Below, in pieces: positions 10,515 to 12,995 of a stretch of DNA of 12,995 bases (positions within the stretch are counted from its first letter, which is position 1; each line of letters opens with the position of its first letter). The translations under genes were made by a program, and so were the position numbers. The stretch is taken from assembly GCA_964586395.1 (NCBI GenBank), contig CAZPGP010000027.1:1-12995 (forward strand), given 5' to 3'. This DNA comes from DATEFF01 sp964586395. GTDB taxonomy: Bacteria > Patescibacteriota > Saccharimonadia > Saccharimonadales > EFPC-124. Below the pieces are notes generated by a model. The model was not told the DNA's origin. It ran no database searches and saw only the letters and a list, made by a program, of their open reading frames with translations.

Positions 10515-12995
10515 TTACAGGGGCGCAACGATGTTGATTAAACGTCCAGGGACGTAGATAACTTTGGCGGGTTTCTTGACGCCGATGTGCTCGATGACGC
10601 GTTCATGCTCGAGGGCGAGCTTAGTGACTTCTTCTTCGCTCACATCAGCCGGGACGTCTAGTTTTGCGCGCATTTTGCCGTTGATCTGCACGACGACGGT
10701 GATTACGTCGGCGATCAAGAATTTTTCGTCCCATGTTGGCCAGTGATCAACGTGAACAGAGTCGGTGTGACCCAAGTCACTCCAGAGCTCTTCAGCAATG
10801 TGTGGCGCAAACGGGGCAAGCAATTGGGCAAGGGTAGAGATAGCTTCGGTCCAGGCGGCGTTGCCTTTGTGGGGAGGCAGTTCAACCTTGATTTTGTACA
10901 GCTCATTCACGTATTCCATAAGGCCGGCGATCGCCGTGTTGAAGCCGAGGGTGTTGAGGTCCTCGGTGACTTTCTTGATGGTTTTGTGGGTTGCGATGGT
11001 TAGTCGGGTTTCGAGTTCGCGGTCTCCGGCAACTTCTTTGCCGTGCAGGCACTCTTGGCTGACGGTCCAAGCGCGGGTGAGGAACCGGTAGCAACCGCCC
11101 AGGCCTTCAGTGCTCCAGTTGGCGCCCTGGTTCCATGGTGCGATAAACAACTCCATTACGCGGATGGCATCAGCGCCGTAGCCGTCAGCGATCAAATCGT
11201 CTGGGGAGATGGTGTTACCGAAGCTCTTACTCATCTTGCGGCCGTCTGGTGCCCAAATCATGCCGTGGTTGCGCAGCGCGGTGAACGGTTCGTCGAAGTC
11301 GATCATCCCGGCATCATGCATGACCTTGGTCCAGAAGCGGGCATACAGCAAGTGCATGACGGCGTGCTCGGCGCCACCGACGTAGGTGTCGACAGGGAGC
11401 CAGTATTTGATCTTTTCGGGGTCAAAGGCGGCTTTGGTGTTGTGTGGGTCGGCATAGCGCAGGAAATACCAGCTGGAGCAAGCAAAGCCATCCATGGTGT
11501 CGGTTTCGCGGGTTGCTGGACCGCCGCATTTTGGACAGGTTGTGTTGACCCATTCTGGGACGCGAGCCAGAGGTGAGCGCCCATCGCCCGATGGTTCGTA
11601 ACTTTCCATTGGAGGTAGTTCGACAGGGAGCTGATCGGCGGGGACGGCGACGAGGCCGTCTTTCTCGCAGTTGACGATCGGGATCGGCGCGCCCCAGTAG
11701 CGCTGGCGGCTGATTAGCCAGTCACGGATTTTGTAGTTGACGTGTTCGCGGCCGGTTTTCTGCTCATGTAGGTCGGCGACGATTCTCTCACGTGCTTCAG
11801 GGCTGCTCATGCCGTCGTATTTGCCGGAGTTAACCATGACACCTTCGCCGTGGTAGCAGGCGTTCTGGGCGAGTAGCTGGTAGGCGGTGGCGTGGAGCTC
11901 GTCTTGAACGCGGGCGATAACTTCGGCTTCAGTGAGCCATTGTACGGTGAACTTGCCCTTCTCGTTTTCCTCGAGGGCTGTCTCGGTCTGCTCGTGGTCT
12001 ACCAGGTCGAACAGCATAGCGTGAGCTTCGATCTGACGCGCGACGTTCTTGCTGTGGGCAAAGTAGTGGTGGTGAATGCGGCCAGTTTTGCCGACAAGTT
12101 TTACGTTTTTGTAGCCAGTTTCTTCGGTAATTTCGCGAAGTGCGGTTGCTTCAATGTCTTCGTTTTCTTCGCGGCCACCACCGATAAACAGGTTACCACC
12201 GCTTTTACCCCAGTTGATGGACAAGTATTTCTGGGTCTTTGGGTCGCGTACGATGGCGACGATGCTGCGGCGGAATTCTGGATTCTGCTCTGGCTTGCCG
12301 GTGACTGGCTCGACAACTTCGATGATTGGCAAGTTGAACTTCTCGGCGAACGCAAAGTCGCGCTCGTCGTGTGCGGGAACTGCCATGATAGCGCCGGTTC
12401 CATAGCCCATCAGGACGTAGTCGGCTACCCAGATTGGGATTTGCTCGCCGCTCACAGGGTTGATGGCGTAGCTGCCGGTGAACACGCCGGTTTTTTCGCG
12501 GTCGGTTTCCATGCGGTCGACGTCGCTTTTGGCCATGGCCGCTGCGGTGTATTGCTCGACGTTTTCCTTCTGATCGTTGGTGGTCAGGTCGGCAAGCATT
12601 GGGTGCTCAGGAGCTATGACCATGAACGTCGCGCCGAACAGGGTGTCTGGGCGGGTGGTGAAGATTTTGATCTTGTGAGATGAATCTACGATCTCAAAGG
12701 TAACTTCGGCGCCCTTGCTGCGGCCAATCCAGTTGCGCTGCATGGCCTTGATGGCGTCGGACCAGTCCAAGTCTTCGAGGTCGTCGGCCAGGCGATCGGC
12801 GTAGTCGGTGATCTTGAAGAACCACTGGTCAAGTGGCTTCTTGGTGACCTTGTTGCCACAGCGCCAGCAACGACCAGCTTCGACTTGCTCGTTGGCTAGG
12901 ACTGTCTTGTCGGTTTCGCACCACCACTGGAGGCTTTCTTTTTTGTAGGCCAGACCGCGCTCGAATAGCACCGTGAAGAGCCACTGTGTCCAGCG
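10515..12995 (-). CDS. leuS: Leucyl-tRNA synthetase with inserted Nudix domain, 5' end outside window
   Basis: It charges tRNA-Leu with leucine. The frame is open to the window edge; the last bases encode RWTQWLF before MLFERG, so the N-terminus with the HIGH motif lies outside. Numbering from Met at 12971: zinc-binding CWRCG (35-39), the CP1 editing domain (about 85-410) with TTRPDT (105-110) and AVPAHDERDFAF (197-208), a Nudix domain (about 230-366), then YKIRDWLISRQRYWGAPIP (413-431) returning to the catalytic core. Further on are a second CPKC/DTMDGFACSSWYFLRY segment, KMSKS (579-583), the anticodon-binding domain (about 655-760) and the C-terminal domain. All motifs inside the window are intact. 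The only oddity is the Nudix insertion between the end of the editing core and the strand ending at VMVNSGKYDG. The gene is followed by the transglycosylase promoter. Confidence 0.96.
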   Translation of the reverse strand, partial: RWTQWLFTVLFERGLAYKKESLQWWCETDKTVLANEQVEAGRCWRCGNKVTKKPLDQWFFKITDYADRLADDLEDLDWSDAIKAMQRNWIGRSKGAEVTFEIVDSSHKIKIFTTRPDTLFGATFMVIAPEHPMLADLTTNDQKENVEQYTAAAMAKSDVDRMETDREKTGVFTGSYAINPVSGEQIPIWVADYVLMGYGTGAIMAVPAHDERDFAFAEKFNLPIIEVVEPVTGKPEQNPEFRRSIVAIVRDPKTQKYLSINWGKSGGNLFIGGGREENEDIEATALREITEETGYKNVKLVGKTGRIHHHYFAHSKNVARQIEAHAMLFDLVDHEQTETALEENEKGKFTVQWLTEAEVIARVQDELHATAYQLLAQNACYHGEGVMVNSGKYDGMSSPEARERIVADLHEQKTGREHVNYKIRDWLISRQRYWGAPIPIVNCEKDGLVAVPADQLPVELPPMESYEPSGDGRSPLARVPEWVNTTCPKCGGPATRETDTMDGFACSSWYFLRYADPHNTKAAFDPEKIKYWLPVDTYVGGAEHAVMHLLYARFWTKVMHDAGMIDFDEPFTALRNHGMIWAPDGRKMSKSFGNTISPDDLIADGYGADAIRVMELFIAPWNQGANWSTEGLGGCYRFLTRAWTVSQECLHGKEVAGDRELETRLTIATHKTIKKVTEDLNTLGFNTAIAGLMEYVNELYKIKVELPPHKGNAAWTEAISTLAQLLAPFAPHIAEELWSDLGHTDSVHVDHWPTWDEKFLIADVITVVVQINGKMRAKLDVPADVSEEEVTKLALEHERVIEHIGVKKPAKVIYVPGRLINIVAPL
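11874..12284 (-). other. Nudix hydrolase domain inserted in LeuRS editing domain
   Basis: About 137 residues (230-366 counted from Met at 12971). They begin with a beta strand SIVAIVRDP, run through the Nudix box (residues 265-287) and end before ACYHGEGVMVNSG, which resumes normal LeuRS sequence. The box fits G-x5-E-x7-REUxEExGU exactly: GGGREENE then REITEETGY, with metal-binding Glu280, Glu283 and Glu284 present. The domain should therefore be catalytically competent. It could hydrolyse a nucleotide linked to the synthetase, such as an aminoacyl-AMP, Ap4A or ADP-ribose-type molecule, but the substrate cannot be read from the sequence. G+C in 12061-12180 is slightly lower than in flanking leuS (58 of 120 by my count). 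Confidence 0.9.

Noticed and set aside
11892..12683. 263-codon plus-strand open frame inside leuS
   Set aside because: It lies opposite the well-supported LeuRS and Nudix coding sequence and shows no start signals or recognisable motifs.
1..12995. CRISPR arrays, insertion sequences or prophage genes
   Set aside because: I saw no regularly spaced repeats, transposase or integrase motifs, or phage structural genes.
1..12995. Alternative genetic code (UGA as glycine or tryptophan)
   Set aside because: TGA ends the sigma factor, the zinc-ribbon and the 335-residue genes at the expected places, and no conserved motif needs an internal TGA.

Overview
The window most resembles a small-genome, host-associated bacterium of the Candidate Phyla Radiation, probably Saccharibacteria (TM7) or a relative. 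The evidence is indirect: a divergent NAD-dependent DNA ligase, a LemA-HtpX pair, many membrane proteins with no recognised family, an actinobacterial-style lytic transglycosylase, mixed base composition and tight gene packing. TGA is used as a stop codon, which argues against the UGA-recoding CPR lineages. The phylum call is inference.

Left part (1-2300): a tRNA-Cys gene preceded by a broken copy of its own 5' half, then a perfect bidirectional terminator. On the minus strand lies an ECF sigma factor gene with an overlapping membrane-anchored partner gene, very likely its anti-sigma or sensor protein. A SigW-like ECF promoter sits immediately upstream of the sigma gene and shares its -35 region with a divergent tRNA-Leu(UAA) promoter.

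Middle part (2300-8150): a very G+C-rich monocistronic gene for a small zinc-ribbon protein, with a near-consensus promoter and a GC hairpin terminator. It is followed by a five-gene plus-strand operon: lemA, htpX, a membrane protein, ligA and a 7-TM protein. Gene junctions in the operon overlap by 4-8 bp or are 3-22 bp apart. The operon joins envelope quality control to DNA ligation.

Right part (8150-12995): three minus-strand genes. These are a G+C-rich polytopic membrane protein with an acidic glycine tail, a membrane-anchored lytic transglycosylase with a long Arg/Pro-rich cytoplasmic tail, and leuS (5' end outside the window). LeuS carries a complete Nudix hydrolase domain inside its editing domain.

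The strongest candidates for something new are the LeuRS-Nudix fusion, the DNA ligase that has lost all four zinc-finger cysteines, and the set of G+C-rich orphan genes (2428-2793, 8259-9410) with matching expression signals. I found no CRISPR array, insertion sequence or clear prophage.
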